A DNA stretch of 64,000 bases, taken from Trissonchulus latispiculum (lineage: Eukaryota; Nematoda; Enoplea; Enoplida; Ironidae). The DNA is taken from assembly GCA_030248195.1 (NCBI GenBank), contig JASAND010017873.1:1-64000 (forward strand), written 5' to 3'. Below are positions 49,118-60,820 of the stretch, piece by piece. Every line of letters starts with the position of its first letter. Within the stretch, counting starts at the first letter, position 1. The notes beneath the pieces were generated by a model. It was not told where the DNA came from and searched no databases. It worked only from the letters and a program-made list of their open reading frames with translations. The translations under genes were made by a program, and so were the position numbers.

Positions 49118-49301
49118 CTGTTTGATCAGTCCATCCACGGAACAATGTATATCTGGTGAGTTTTCAATATCCTCGACATGACCTCTAAGGGAATCGAAGC
49201 ACTTCATTCGATCAAACTGATACTGTTTGTACTGGTCAACCCAATCATAGACAATATCCAGAAGGCTTTCCGAATTGGCAGGATTCCATGGCTGAAACAT
49301 T
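49118..49301 (-). CDS. Possible internal exon of an unknown gene
   Basis: On the minus strand an acceptor (ttacgtgttgcag, ending at 49302) and a donor (cag|gtttac, exon end 49118) bound 184 nt with an open frame, FQPWNPANSESLLDIVYDWV and onward to GLIKQ. The composition is protein-like and not repetitive, unlike most frames here. No family was recognised and no neighbouring exon was found, so this stays a suggestion. Confidence 0.25.
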
Positions 49302-49535
49302 CTGCAACACGTAAACTTAGACGACATAACAAGATGTTCCTTAGTCAAATATATACATGCATATTGAGCCTCTCAGGAATTTAGCATCACAGTTTGTACA
49401 GCAGAAAAATGGTTCGGCATGTAAATATATATTTATACCTAAGTACATACGGATGACCCCATTTAAGCAAGGGGGCTAACTAGCTTCTAGTACGGAAGGG
49501 CGCCCATTCGACAGGCTGGTCCCCTGTCCATTTAA

Positions 49536-50242
49536 GGGGGGGGGGTCGCTTTTTTGGGCGATTTTTCGACCTTCTCCGAATTTGCTCATTTTTACATATT
49601 TTGTACTTCCAATGGGTCCGCGAAACAAGACAAGTGCGTTTTGCGCAATATTGCTTCTATCGTTCTGTAGAGTCCTTCAAAGGTGACTCCGAGCTCCGAC
49701 ATGTGTTAAACATAGGAAAATGAAAAAGTTAAGGTAAAAAAGTTTGTGTCCAAAAAATTTTTCGCTATGTAAGATACTCAGCTCTGAAATTTTTCACCCT
49801 TGTTAAGGACATAATGTAGAGTGCAGCGAGTGACTTTGGTGCAATTCTGCTGAGAATTAAAATTTTGGCAAAGTTTTAAAGTCAGAATTTGTGAAAATTC
49901 CGAGTTTGGCTATTTGCCAAAATTCCAAATCTCAACAGAATTGCACCAAAGTTACTCGCTGCACTCTACATTATGTCCTTAACAAGTGTGAAAAAATTTC
50001 AGAGCTGAGTCTCTCACACAGCGAAAAATTTTTTGGACACAAACCTTTTTAGTGTAACTTTTTCATTTTCCTATGTTTAACACATGTCGGATTCACCTTT
50101 GAAGGACTGTACAGAACGATAGAAGCAATATTGCGCAAAACGCACTTGTCTTGTTTCACGGACCCATTGGGAGTACAAAATATGTAAAAATGAGCAAAAT
50201 CGGAGAAGGTCCAAAAATCGCCCAAAAAAGCGACCCCCTCCC
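49536..50242. mobile_element. TTAA-type foldback element (707 bp)
   Basis: Bounded by TTAA at 49532-49535 and 50243-50246. Both arms start with the G run, tcgcttttttgggcgatttt, and follow the first 300 bp or so of the 44486-45700 family; the axis is near 49890. It is therefore a derivative with two copies of one end and neither middle nor other end. Confidence 0.8.
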
Positions 50243-50882
50243 TTAAGGATAGAAGCCCCCGCCCCCCATATATAAATTTCGCCCTCCACCCCTTAAGTAA
50301 ATATAAGCATAAAATGCAAACACTTTACCATTTTTCACTAAAAAGTTTAAAACAGTGTCCACATTACGTAAAGGATTTTCTAAGACATTACTTGAAAGCT
50401 CATAATTTTGGCTTTTCCTTAGTCCACTTCCTAGCTAACCATATAAATGTCAACATTTGCTCCTCATTTTTGATGTGCGTGCACCCATACAGTAAGTTAG
50501 TGTCGATTACGCAAAGATGGGAAGTGAATGAGTGTGAAAAAAGACAGTAAACTCCTAAACGAACCTATTACAAGAAAACGAATAATATAAACGTGTGGGC
50601 AAAATACGCTGTAGCAGTTATGATAGACTGCTAACGACACGAAACTTAGAAACCATAAGTTTACATATAGCCTCAGAATCCAGTTGATTTCAACAAACAG
50701 AATCAAACGGCACGTTCCTATCACTAAAGCCAAAGGATCATCATAGGCAAAACAACACACTAACACATTACGGCGGATAATGGAAATTATTACAGAAGTT
50801 CGTCCTTTCTAAGAAAGGTAAAACATAGGTCGGAGAGTATATAGAGGCGTTACTACCATCGGGGCCTCTAGATTGGACGCAT

Positions 50883-51053
50883 GGGCGTATCCAGGGGAGG
50901 GGTTTTGGGGGTTGAAACCCCCTCCTTTTGGGTTGTATTTTATCACTTCTCCATTACAAAATGTGTAAATTTTTGTCAAAACCCCCTCCTTTTCAGTAAA
51001 ATTTTGTCAAAACCCCCTCCTTTTCTAAATCCTGGATACGCACCTGACTGGAC
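50883..51053. mobile_element. Short hAT-like MITE, gcgtatccagg ends
   Basis: Inverted ends gggcgtatccagg and cctggatacgcacc. The inside repeats aaaccccctccttttc three times. No clean duplication was seen. Confidence 0.5.
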
Positions 51054-51433
51054 GGTATTATATACCAGAAGACAGTGAAAAATAAAGGACTGCCTAAGGC
51101 CCGCTGATCTTCTCGTCTTTTTCTCTCCAGGCCCCAGTGGTCTTCCCATTATATCATCCGTAAAAACCGCAGTCCCTCGGAAAATTTGCCACCCGCGGAT
51201 CGTGCCAGCTCCTGACGATCAATTTCGGCCTAGCTACATTTGCGAGACTTTACTAGATAACAATAATTGGAGAATAAGCGAAGAGAATTGTAAGACAGAA
51301 AAAAGATGTCTTGTCAGATAGAGGGGGAAAACATAGTGAAGCAAGCCTCTAACTTTCTCTTCATTTGCATCGGTTTGAGTAAACTACTGTATATATACAT
51401 ATGTACCGTGAGCGAATTGTACCTACCCAATCG

Positions 51434-51609
51434 CAGGGGCGTATCCAGGATTTTTAAAAGGAGGGGGTCCAACCCGAAAAGGGGTGGTCCGGACCTAATT
51501 TTTTGACAAAAATGGCCAAATTTGGGCCAACAATAGTCGGAAATTTAAAAAATCTTCCGAAAAGGGGTGGGTCCGGACCCCCTGGACCACCCCCCTGGAT
51601 ACGCCCCTG
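51434..51609. mobile_element. Short hAT-like MITE, caggggcgtatccagga ends
   Basis: Perfect 16-bp inverted ends caggggcgtatccagg. The flanks acccaatc and acccaatg nearly match, allowing one extra G on the left. The interior is non-coding. Confidence 0.65.
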
Positions 51610-51619
51610 ACCCAATGGT

Positions 51620-51868
51620 CAGGCCCGCACCCAGGATTTTAGAAAGGGGAGGGTCCAAGGTCTAGCGGAAGGAGGGTTCAAGGTCAGGCCCGAAAATAAT
51701 TTAGTACGGAGCTCACTTAATGTTGCAAAATGTATGAACTACATTATTCTTTCAAAAATCGTAAAATTTTCGATAAAAGTGGCTGAAAGTTTAATTTTTG
51801 CTATTTCCAGCCATTCCAAAAGGGGTGGGGTCTAGACCCCTTGAACCCTCCCCCTGGGTGCGGCCTTG
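51620..51868. mobile_element. Short hAT-like MITE with perfect 8-bp duplication
   Basis: Ends caggcccgcacccagg and cctgggtgcggccttg. The flanks ccaatggt at 51612-51619 and 51869-51876 are identical. It sits 10 bp from the previous element, inside that element's duplicated target region. Confidence 0.8.
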
Positions 51869-52618
51869 CCAATGGTGTATTCAGACGTCTCTAAATTTTA
51901 AGTCTTGGTCCCAATTCCCGGCCTCAGATAAACTTGGGCTAGGAAGCAAAAGTAAAAAAACCTTGTTGCCAATTGTTGGAAGAAAGCCTTCTTCTGCGGT
52001 AACAACGTCCGGATAAAGCGCAGTGTTTGAGCTGTGAAGAATTATATCCCCTAAAAATGCCCAAAACAGCTCTTACCTTTGCATTGCTGTAAAAGAACAG
52101 CAGAACTTATGCCAAATCATCAAATTTTCATCAATCGAGTTTTAACTTAACTTGTCGGTAACTTCAAACTATTTTAAAACATTTACTAAATGACCATTTA
52201 ATCAGTATAGTTATTACAAGAGTACTGTAAATCCAAGATCGTAAATAGGGTCCAAGATTACAGTAAATTGCTCATAGCCACTAAAATTAGATAACTCATA
52301 TATACTACAGACCGATACGCAGACTCCTAAGACATACATGTTAAGGTGTCATCTGCATACGGTATAACCACCTGCAATCGGTCATAGTAATCAGTAGATT
52401 CAGCGTAACAAATTGGCACACTAAAAGAAAGAGCTTTATTATATATATATATATAACGCAAAGTAGTTTGCGTAAAACTAGGATCAAGGATAATGCATAG
52501 GCGTGCGTTGAGTAAATTAACACAAAAGAGCAAAGCTTAATGTAGATAGTAACCATTGACATGCACGACTATACAGCTGTGACATACAGTATCATTGTGC
52601 ACAGTGATCGCATATATG

Positions 52619-52743
52619 GATCGCCTTGTTATGCCCGACTGACCTGATTGTGGGACTCATCAGGGGCTTACAATCAGGTTATTTTTCTTTGAAATTGACC
52701 ACCCGTTTTCAATAAATAAATGTCGTTTCGTCCCCTGGCGATC
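52619..52743 (-). ncRNA. Hammerhead-like motif with permuted strand order (best copy of this group)
   Basis: Minus strand, 5' to 3': gatcgcc (P1, 52743-52737), a 2-nt joint, gggac-gaaac (stem II 3' side, core and stem III start, 52734-52725), a 45-nt linker, acctgattgt (P4, 52679-52670), gccc-ctgatga-gtccc (stem I 3' side, core, stem II 5' side, 52667-52652), acaatcaggt (P4, 52651-52642), cagtc (cleavage C at 52637), gggc (stem I 5' side, 52636-52633) and ggcgatc (P1, 52625-52619). Stem II is 5 bp, stem I 4 bp, P1 7 bp and P4 10 bp, all perfect. Stem III is only 2 bp. Apart from the core, the primary sequence is unlike the 60-kb group. Confidence 0.6.
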
Positions 52744-53183
52744 AACTCCAGCCACACGTGATGTTAAGCACACATATACACCTTACAAAGAATTAATGCC
52801 CACATATAAAACAATAAATGTCCCCGAACGTCAAAATCGACGGGTATTCATAAGGTTCCGTCATCCATTATGAACGACAGCATTCATAAGTATCCTTCAA
52901 ATGAAGGATTTTCATAAGGAAGCATATAGATATACGTACTCATAAGTCACTGCCGTAAAAATTAAAATATTTATATAATGTGTAACATAAAAACGACTAA
53001 TAAGATGCGCATCCGCACCGGCCCAGGACAATCTGGTGGGAGCAATCCTCAACCGTTCCAGATTGTCAAGGACAAAGCAAATTAACACAAAAGAGCAAAG
53101 CTTAATGTAGATAGTAACCATTGACATGCACGACTATACAGCTGTGACATACAGTATCATTGTGCACAGTGATCGCATATATG

Positions 53184-53308
53184 GATCGCCTTGTTATGCC
53201 CGACTGACCTGATTGTGGGACTCATCAGGGGCTTACAATCAGGTTATTTTTCTTTGAAATTGACCACCCGTTTTCAATAAATAAATGTCGTTTCGTCTCT
53301 TGGCGATC
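53184..53308 (-). ncRNA. Hammerhead-like motif, second copy, one stem II mismatch
   Basis: Same parts as the copy 565 bp upstream; predicted cleavage C at 53202. The stem II 3' side is gagac instead of gggac, leaving 4 of 5 pairs. P1 and P4 are intact. Confidence 0.5.
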
Positions 53309-53379
53309 AACTCCAGCCACACGTGATTTTAAGCACACATATACACCTTACAAAGAATTAATGCCCACATACTAGGTTT

Positions 53380-54000
53380 AACGAAAACTAGACCAAACCT
53401 ATTACAGCACTTTACAGCCACTTTGGGTGTGACTGACTGGTCTATGATAACAGTCGCTCAGCTCCACAATTTCACCGAACATTTTGGATGGGAGAGGGGT
53501 AAGCTCAGGAAATCAAATAATCCATCATTTCTGACATGTGCAAGCCGTAAAATCAAACTAAGGGCGTCGACCTGAAGGTATCATAGGGGCGAATTCTTCC
53601 TCACCATCGTCTTCCAACAGCTATCCCGTAGGCTGGTATCATAAAAAATGTAGTTTCTGCAAAAACACGACCAATTTTTTTCCAAAGATTGTGGAGCGTT
53701 CACCATACAAGCTGGATGGCTGCTACTTAACAGATGTGTTCTGCACAAATACGTATACCCAGGGACGTGTTTTAGTTGCCCCGATTACTGCTTTCTAGCT
53801 AAAGTAATCGCTTGACAAATTTGGAACAAGTAGGCAAAATACAGGTTACATATTTCAGCTTATTTTCAAAAATATTTTAGAAAAGCAACATTAGTTTCTT
53901 TGTATGCATCAAAAAGAGAAAATGCCAAGCTGCATTTTGATATAAAAATGGCTTCTTAACTCCAAGTAACGGATGAGTAATGGTGCAAACTTATTGTGAC
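53380..54000. other. Non-coding interval with a diverged 147-bp satellite copy
   Basis: 53408-53470 (ctttacagccactttgggtg.. gctcagctcc) resembles the satellite at 63561-64000. The rest is AT-rich with no recognised gene. Confidence 0.45.
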
Positions 54001-54190
54001 CAAAGGGAATCACCACCTTAACGCTTTTTTTCGAAAAAACTAGGCTTGGTTTGATAGGTATAAGCGTTTAGACACGGTTTTAAAGCGATTTTAAGTCAAA
54101 AATTGAGAAATATTTTTTTTAAAATGACCATTTGTTGGCAAAATTTAGCTAACTTCATGGCTCCAAAAAGGGCCAGCAGGGGCTGGGCTG
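54000..54190. repeat. Inverted partner of the 57000 and 57540 repeats
   Basis: ttaaagcgattttaagtcaaaa..gaccatttgt..ttagctaac is the reverse complement of the segments at about 57000-57130 and 57540-57665. The inverted pair brackets 3.5 kb of G/C-run repeats. Confidence 0.5.
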
Positions 54191-54289
54191 GGGGTGGGGG
54201 TAGTCGAAAGTTAGGGGGAGGGTATGTGAGTCAAAAAAGTATATATACCTCCACCCGGTGAAACTATATGCAGGGTAGTTTTTACAGGG

Positions 54290-54590
54290 GGGCCTCTCCC
54301 GAAATTGACCTTCCCCCCGAAACAGCCCCCTCCCGGGATTTTTGCTTCCCCCCTCGGGATTTTTTGGAGGCCCAAATATTTGCCAAAAATAGACACATTT
54401 TCAAAATTTTCCGGCATGGCCGGAGATGTTTTCGTGAAAATAGCTATTTTTAGCTTAAATCCTGGCATTTTTGAGAACTTTTTGCGTTTCACCATGCAAA
54501 ATACGCCAAAAATACCATTTTTGGCTCATTTTTGCAAAAAATTCTCCCCCCCCCCGGAAAAAATCCCTAAAAATACCCCCCTGTATATGT
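54290..54590. repeat. Dispersed repeat, copy of 38955-39240
   Basis: Shares cccgaaattgaccttcc, ttttccgg..ggccggag.gttttcg, and gcaaaaaattctccccccccc with the earlier copy, in the same orientation. Confidence 0.7.
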
Positions 54591-54948
54591 ATGCTCAGTT
54601 CACACGTGGTCACCATCTCGAATCTGCAATTGAAAGCAACGATACGTGCTGGAGTTCTTAGTAGACTCGAATCGGCGCTCCGGAATGTTTAACCCACCGC
54701 TCGCTTGGATACCAACCTTGCAGCTGACCACACCACAACTGGTTTGCTTAGGCCGAACTGGTTTGATGAAGTAAGAACGTGTATTTGCTCAGTTAACCAA
54801 TGCTGTGAAGAACCTTCCAAATTCTCCTCCATTTCAGTCACCTACAAAAAGAAACAACAAAAGCATCAGATCAGGATCAGACAACAAGAATTAAAATCTC
54901 TGAAGTTAGATGACTGGCCTTTTCTTGCTCTCGTTGCAAGAAAAGGGC

Positions 54949-55049
<101 letters not shown>

Positions 55050-55468
55050 CCATGGGGGGGAACCCACATTTTCGGATTTTGGCTGGAACTTTTTTATTAT
55101 ATATAAGGGCTATCTGAGAACTTTATATACCATCGTACTTGGCGTACTTAGAACTTTCTCTTAAGCCTATTTGCACTTCTGTAGGTTGTACCGTTAGAGC
55201 GGTATAATGCAAAAAGTAGCGGGGGAAAAACCCAATGGGGGGAAAACCCAAATGGGGGACCCCTCACAGGTCTTAAAAATTGTTCTATCGCAATTCTGAC
55301 ACTTCCAGTGTAAAATTCAACCCTTTTTTAGTTAATATGTACCAAAAAACCCTATCTAAGTAGCTTTTTTGAGATCTCAGGTGCCGTTGAAAATGCTGCA
55401 TCAACTGACCAGGTTTCATAAAGTTTAACACATAAACATAGGGCAATTTGTGAAAAATGCTTTATGTA

Positions 55469-56203
55469 CAGTGGCGTAGCCAGAAAAAAATTTCGGAGGG
55501 GGGAATTCCGATTTGTCGGGGAGGGGGGGTGTCTGGGGAGCGGAGCCGCCAGAAGCTGAAAACGTTTCCGAAACTTTAATTAACTTACAGTAAATGTTTC
55601 AAACTAGAAACGCACCGGGGCCGCCACTACTGTGGCCGGGTCCTGGAAATTGGGAGGCCCAAATCGAAAATTTTCAAAAATTTTCTGGAAACTTTAAATT
55701 TTGCAATAATGTTGGATATAAAAACGTTACTATCGTCACTTTCATTCATATCGGTGGGACAGCAAACGATTTGTAACACTTTTTGACTTTTGAAAATTCA
55801 AAATTTTGGTCAAAAATGTCAAAAATTTACAAAATTTTGCTAATTTTTGGCCCCGGACGGTACCGGGGCCTGATTACCGGGGCCGGGGCCAGGCCCCGGT
55901 GCATCCCTATATACAAACCTTTCCGAAGTCTATAAATAATATAAAATACGACTAGGGTTTGGATACATTCTTGCTTCCGCTTCAAGTGACGTCTCAACCG
56001 ACCATGCCAAGCGATTCAATTTACATATATACACTTAAAAAGATAGTTGGGTGGTATTTGCCAAAAACGTTTTGCCGTGTCGTAGTTCACTCCAGGTGCA
56101 AAAATTTCGAAAAAAGCACTTGAAAAGCAAATGGGGGGGGGGCAACTGCACAATTTCGGGGAGGGGAATTCCCCTACCTGGCCCTCCCCTGCCTACGCCC
56201 ATG
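55469..56203. mobile_element. hAT-like element, 735 bp, perfect 8-bp duplication
   Basis: Ends cagtggcgtagccag and (reverse complement) catgggcgtaggcag. The flanks tttatgta at 55461-55468 and 56204-56211 are identical. A ggggccgccac..gtggccggg-type repeat lies inside at 55605-55905, bounded by gcaccggggcc inverted ends, probably a second nested element. It is non-coding. Confidence 0.8.
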
Positions 56204-56449
56204 TTTATGTAATTTGATAAAACTTATTATTCTATCGTGTAGAGAATGGTTTTTTACGTAGAATTGGCTATTAAAATCCACAATTGTACCTGTATTGGGT
56301 CCTCCAGCAGCGAAATGACACTTTTAAGGTTTTTAGCACCTAGCTAGCAAGTTAAGCAAAATTGTCCGAATCTGACCGCATAGGATGACGCAGTGTGCTC
56401 GATAGTACCGTGCTATAGTCTCTAATTGTTTCCGTGTTGAGTTGTTAAA

Positions 56450-57740
56450 AAATTTTCAAAAAAGATTGGGTGGGTTTTTCCCCCCCAAAGTGGTTTTCCC
56501 CCGCCACGTTTGGCAATGTGCCAGACCAACGACCCCCCCGAACCCATAGGTGTACCTGGGGGGGGGGGTGGGGGTGGGGGGGAACCCCTCCCCCCAAATG
56601 GAAAAGTGCCGACCCCACCCTCGAAATTTTGGAGGCAGACCCCACCCCCAAATGGCCAAATCCCAGACCCCACCCACCCAAATTTTCCAGACCCCACCCT
56701 CAAAATTTTGAAAATTTTGCGTCAAAAGTAGTAAAAATTCGAAATTTTTTGCAAAAATTCGATTTTTTTGCCAAAAAATCCAAGTTTTTCGACTAAATGA
56801 GAAAAATTAAGAAATATTGTTGATTTTTAGTTGGAAATAACGTTTTTTCAGCGAATTCGCGAATTTTTTCTAAATTTTTGACCGAAAATTTTTTTACCCC
56901 CCCAAATTCGATTTTTCCGGACCCCACCCCACCTCAAACCGGCTGACCCCACCCACCCTAATTTCGGCTACCCCCTCCCCCAACGATTTCTGGACCCAAA
57001 AAGTTAGCTAAATTTGGTCGAAAAATGGTCATTTTTGCAAAATTTTTTCTGAAATTTTGGCCTAAAATCGCTTTAAAACGGTGCAAAAACGCCTAAAACG
57101 TTAAGAACAAGCCTTATTTTGATGAAAAAAGGCTAAATTACAGAAAATTTTGCATTATTTGGCCATTTTTCGAAATTTCTGAGGTCAAAATTCTGGGGAG
57201 GGGGCTTGGGGGCACCCCCATCACATTTCGGAAGACGGACAAGATTTACCCCCCCCCCGAGACCCAAAGTTCCAGGGAAACTATGAGGGTAAGTAAAAAA
57301 ATCTGCGTTACAGCAGTTTCACCGGAAATCTTGGTTGGGGGAGGGTAAACTTCGAAAATTTGGCGGTCGACTCCCGAAGCCGAAATGTGATGGGGAGTAC
57401 CCATAGTTGGGGGGGGGGGGGGGGGGGGGGGGGGGTATCCCCCCCTCAAATTTTTGACCAAATTTACCCCCGACCCAGATTTTTTGACTTACCCTCCCCC
57501 AACTTTCGGCTACCCCACCCCCCAACGATTTTTGGACCCAAATAGTTAGCTAAATTTGGTCGAAAAATGGTCATTTTTTGAAAAATTTTTCTAAAATTTT
57601 GACCTAAAATCGCTTTAAAACGGTGCAAAAACACCTAAAACGTTAAGAACAAGCCTTATTTTGATGAAAAAAGGGCTAAATTACAGAAAATTTTGCATTT
57701 TTAGCCATTTTTCGAAATTTCTGAGGTCCGAATTCTGGCA
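56450..57740. repeat. G/C-run repeats with a duplicated 240-bp block
   Basis: 56985-57200 and 57525-57735 are direct copies (gttagctaaatttggtcgaa.. to cgaaatttctgaggtc). Between and before them lie runs of C or G, including about 28 consecutive G at 57410-57437. The overlapping P- and G-rich frames are translations of these runs. Confidence 0.75.
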
Positions 57741-57754
57741 CACGAAGCCCATTT

Positions 57755-58050
57755 CTAGAAAACAATTAGAAAATATTAAATGTTTTCTAATTTTTTTCTA
57801 ATTATTTTCTACAGTTGACAAATTTTTTCTAGTTGTTTTCTAATTCTTTTCAAATTGTTTACTAAATTAGAAAACAATTAGAAAATAAAATATTAATTGT
57901 TTTCTAATTGTTTTCTTTATTTTTTCCAATTGTTTTCCAAACTAGAAAACAATTAGAAAACTATTCAAATTTTTTCTAATTATTTTCTGATTGTTTTGAA
58001 ATTAAAAAATTAGAAAAGAAATTAAATTTTTCCAATTATTTTCTAATATA
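57755..58050. repeat. Array of attagaaaa / ttttctaat motifs
   Basis: At least fifteen copies of aacaattagaaaa or its complement, in both orientations, making many overlapping hairpins. No coding capacity. Confidence 0.9.
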
Positions 58051-60270
58051 TATATTGTGAAATGTCATCAAAAAGATTTATATAATTGCATTTTCCTTGT
58101 ATTTGTCTAACATTTATTAAAGCATTAGTCAAACATTAATTTTGATAATTTTGCTTTTGCATACGTATAACGTATAATCTATAACCATGGAGGGAAAAAA
58201 GAGAAAAACAAAAGAATCAGGAAAAACGGGAAACCCACATTTTCGGATTTTTGCTGGAACTTTTTTATTATGAGATTGTGGAGGTTTACGGTTAAACAAG
58301 TTGGTTTATGGATCCGGAGCCCATCAGATTGCCGCAGCAGCAATAGAGATGGAAAAAGTACAAGTAAGTATATAAATTTTTATCATGAGGGCTAGCTGAG
58401 AACCATAGGTGTACCCCTGTTTGGATGGGGGGGGGTAAAAAGTCCAAATCTGGCTTGGGGGCTATCAAAACTAGGAAATTTTCACCAATAAATATACCCA
58501 AATTTTTTCAGCTAAAAATGGGCCTTTTTCGACATAAAATCTATATACTATTTTCGACAAATTTTTTCAATTTTTTGTCAGGAAAGTTTTGAAAAATTGC
58601 AAACATTTCTGCAAAAATTTTGCATTTCTTCTTTTGTTTGGACCTCATTTTAGGGGAGAGGGGGGGCTCGCTTTTTAAGCTAGCCGTGGGGGGGGGGGGG
58701 GGTTTGGGGGGTTGGGCGTCTCGTGAGGGGTCTCACAGGGTAGGGTTGGTTTTTTCCGGAAAAAAGATTGCCGGAAAAATCCGTTTTTTCCATTTTTTCA
58801 TATTCCTTTTTTCCGGTCACCCCAAAATTACCCATTGTGTTAAAAGTTGCAGTTTTTCGTGTTTCTGCACGCATATATATAAGCAGTTTTCACCATATTT
58901 AATAGTCCCACAAAGCTAGTGCAATGTCAGATTCGCTTATGAAGGTAGCAGTTGAGTATTGAGTACAGAAATCCATTATTTTCAGCAATCGATACTTTAA
59001 TGCAAACTACAGGCGAGTTCTGTACACCTTGGCTGGCCTGCGGTTTTCGCAGGTAATACATTTCGTAAAGTTAACAAATCCTTAACAAATGCAGACGTTT
59101 TAACAGTCTTGGGTTGAACACTTGACTGCTAATCATGGAAATACTAACTCTATCTATATATATACCTGGTGTACTCAATCGTATTCACATTCAACAGCAA
59201 AAAATATTAATTTCCAAAATTAGTAAATGTTCAGTAATATATACATATATCGCCTTATTACTTTAGTAAACACTCTTTTTGATAGTTCCCTAACATTCTG
59301 ATTTCATAAATTAACCTTAAGAACACGTACCGACGATTTTTCCATTTTTTCCGATGCGTCGAATAAAGCAAAATAAAGGCGTCAAATTTTACATACGTAT
59401 ATACCCCACCTACTATGCCCCGCTGAAAAGGTTGCAGATAGTGCAAAATTGCAGGAAAAGTTCATAAAACATTTCCTTGTAGAAATCGTCAAAATAACAT
59501 TTGGAATATTTTTCCATTTTTTCCACCCCATCTGAAAAAATGGAAAAAAACGGAAAAAACATTTTTTCCAGCCCTTTTTTTCCGCGCCCATCCCTGTCCC
59601 AGGGGGCAAACTACTGTACCCTGGTAAACCTTTGCTGAGAACTTTATATATACTATCGTACTTGGCGTACTTATATAGAACTTTCTTTTAATCCTAATTT
59701 GCACTTCTCAGGTTGTACCGTTAGTCGGTATAATGCAAAAAGTAGCGGGGGAAAATCCAAATGGGGGAGAAACCCACCCGGCCCTTACAGGTCTTAAAAA
59801 TTGTCGCAGCGCAATTCTGTGTAAAATTCAGCTCTGTTTATTTAGAATAAACCAAAAAGCCGATCTAAGTAGCTTTGTTTGAGATCTCTCATGTGCCGAT
59901 GAAAATGCAGTATATATATCAACTGGACAGTTTTATTTAGTGGACAGCCAAAAAATTTAGTTTTTGAGTTCAAATTTTCAAAAACTTTCTCAGTTTTTAG
60001 CTACGTAATTTATGCGCTTATAAGTTCATTTTTAGCTTATAAACAGCGATTTTTGCGTATTTACCTTAAGCATGCTAATTTTCCGCTAAAACTGGGATTG
60101 CCCCCCACTTTTCGTAAGCCCCTCCTTACTTCCCCCTCCCTTGAAATGGTGCCATGTCCGATCTCGATCCCCTGGAGCACCACAACAGAACGAACCCAGG
60201 TAAAACCTATATACACGTATATACCAGTTTATACCTTCTACATATACCTTTACATTTACTTTTACATATA
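58051..60270. other. Region without a recognisable gene
   Basis: Contains a G run at 58686-58705, a hAT-like start (gggttggttttttccggaaaa, 58743) also seen at 30370, and tttttccagccc..cccatccctg near 59565-59597, a possible opposite end without a matching duplication. 59700-59760 (gcaaaaagtagcgggggaaa) duplicates 55205-55235. Confidence 0.4.
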
Positions 60271-60459
60271 CCTTCTGCAACTTTTTCTTTTCTTTTTCTA
60301 TTAACATCCAGGGGTTCGAACGGTTTGAGGTTTTCTCCCACGTTCCTCTTGATGTTGGTACGTTTACCGTACATGTAGATTTTACGCTTTATTATGGAAG
60401 TATTTTTAATATTTCTGGATCCTAGGAATTTTATTAAACATCATAATAATTCTACCCTT

Positions 60460-60540
60460 AATGGGTCTATCCACCCTTAAATGGGTCTACCTACCCTTAA
60501 ATGGGTCTATCCACCCTTTAATGGGTCTATACCTGTTTCA
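60460..60540. repeat. Minisatellite of acccttaaatgggtcta (also 61420-61515 and 62380-62485)
   Basis: Four to five copies per unit of tacccttaaatgggtctat with 2-4 base spacers. tttaaatggg is partly self-complementary. Confidence 0.9.
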
Positions 60541-60693
60541 TAATTGTTTTATATTTTAATTTTTAATGGATTGATGAAAAAGTACGTATATACAACTGGT
60601 TTCATACTATTCGAAGAAATTAAAATTAAGTATAAATTCATTGTTGTATAATTGAGATCTAGATGTTTTTCTGTGTTTAACATCACGACTGAG

Positions 60694-60820
60694 GCGACCA
60701 GCGGCGAAACCAATTTTCAATCCAATTCTTTATTTTTTCTAAATTATTTTACAAAAACTGTATTCCCGCTGAACCACTGATGAGCCGCACAGTGTGTGGA
60801 TATGGTCTGGTTACGGTCGC
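60694..60820 (+). ncRNA. Hammerhead-like motif, unit 1
   Basis: gcgacc (P1, 60694), gcgg-c-gaa-acca (60701-60712), linker, aacca-ctgatga-g-ccgc (60772-60788), tggtc (cleavage C at 60807), tggtt (60808-60812) and ggtcgc (P1, 60815-60820). P4 is weakened here because one A is missing (ttcccgc instead of ttccacgc). Confidence 0.55.

Larger units (their letters stand above)
52513..53371 (-). mobile_element. Retrozyme-like unit: 293-bp direct repeats around a 272-bp centre
   Basis: 52513-52805 and 53078-53371 are nearly identical direct repeats spaced 565 bp apart. Each contains the hammerhead-like motif on the minus strand. Plant and animal retrozymes have the same layout: LTR-like repeats, each with a hammerhead, around a short non-coding centre. 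No primer-binding site, polypurine tract or target duplication was found, so a simple tandem duplication of a longer unit is also possible. Confidence 0.5.

Noticed and set aside
52513..53371. Classical LTR retrotransposon
   Set aside because: No primer-binding site, polypurine tract, TG..CA ends or target duplication; described as retrozyme-like or a partial tandem duplication instead.
52341..54018. A TTAA element between ttaaggtgtcatc and caccaccttaa
   Set aside because: The ends agree over only about eight bases, which is too little in this composition.
56422..57545. Proline/glycine-rich frames on both strands
   Set aside because: Translations of C and G runs with overlapping frames in both directions.
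58738..59600. A hAT between gggttggttttttccgg and cccatccctg
   Set aside because: The inverted ends are imperfect and the flanking 8-mers do not match.
60310..60335. tRNA gene or SINE with ggttcgaac as a B box
   Set aside because: No A box, acceptor stem or cloverleaf could be built around it; it recurs only as part of the tandem unit.
60694..60820. Ordinary type I, II or III hammerhead
   Set aside because: The core strands are present, but their order (GAA, CUGAUGA, UC) does not match any circular permutation, even when reading across tandem units. I report it as a permuted, unproven form.
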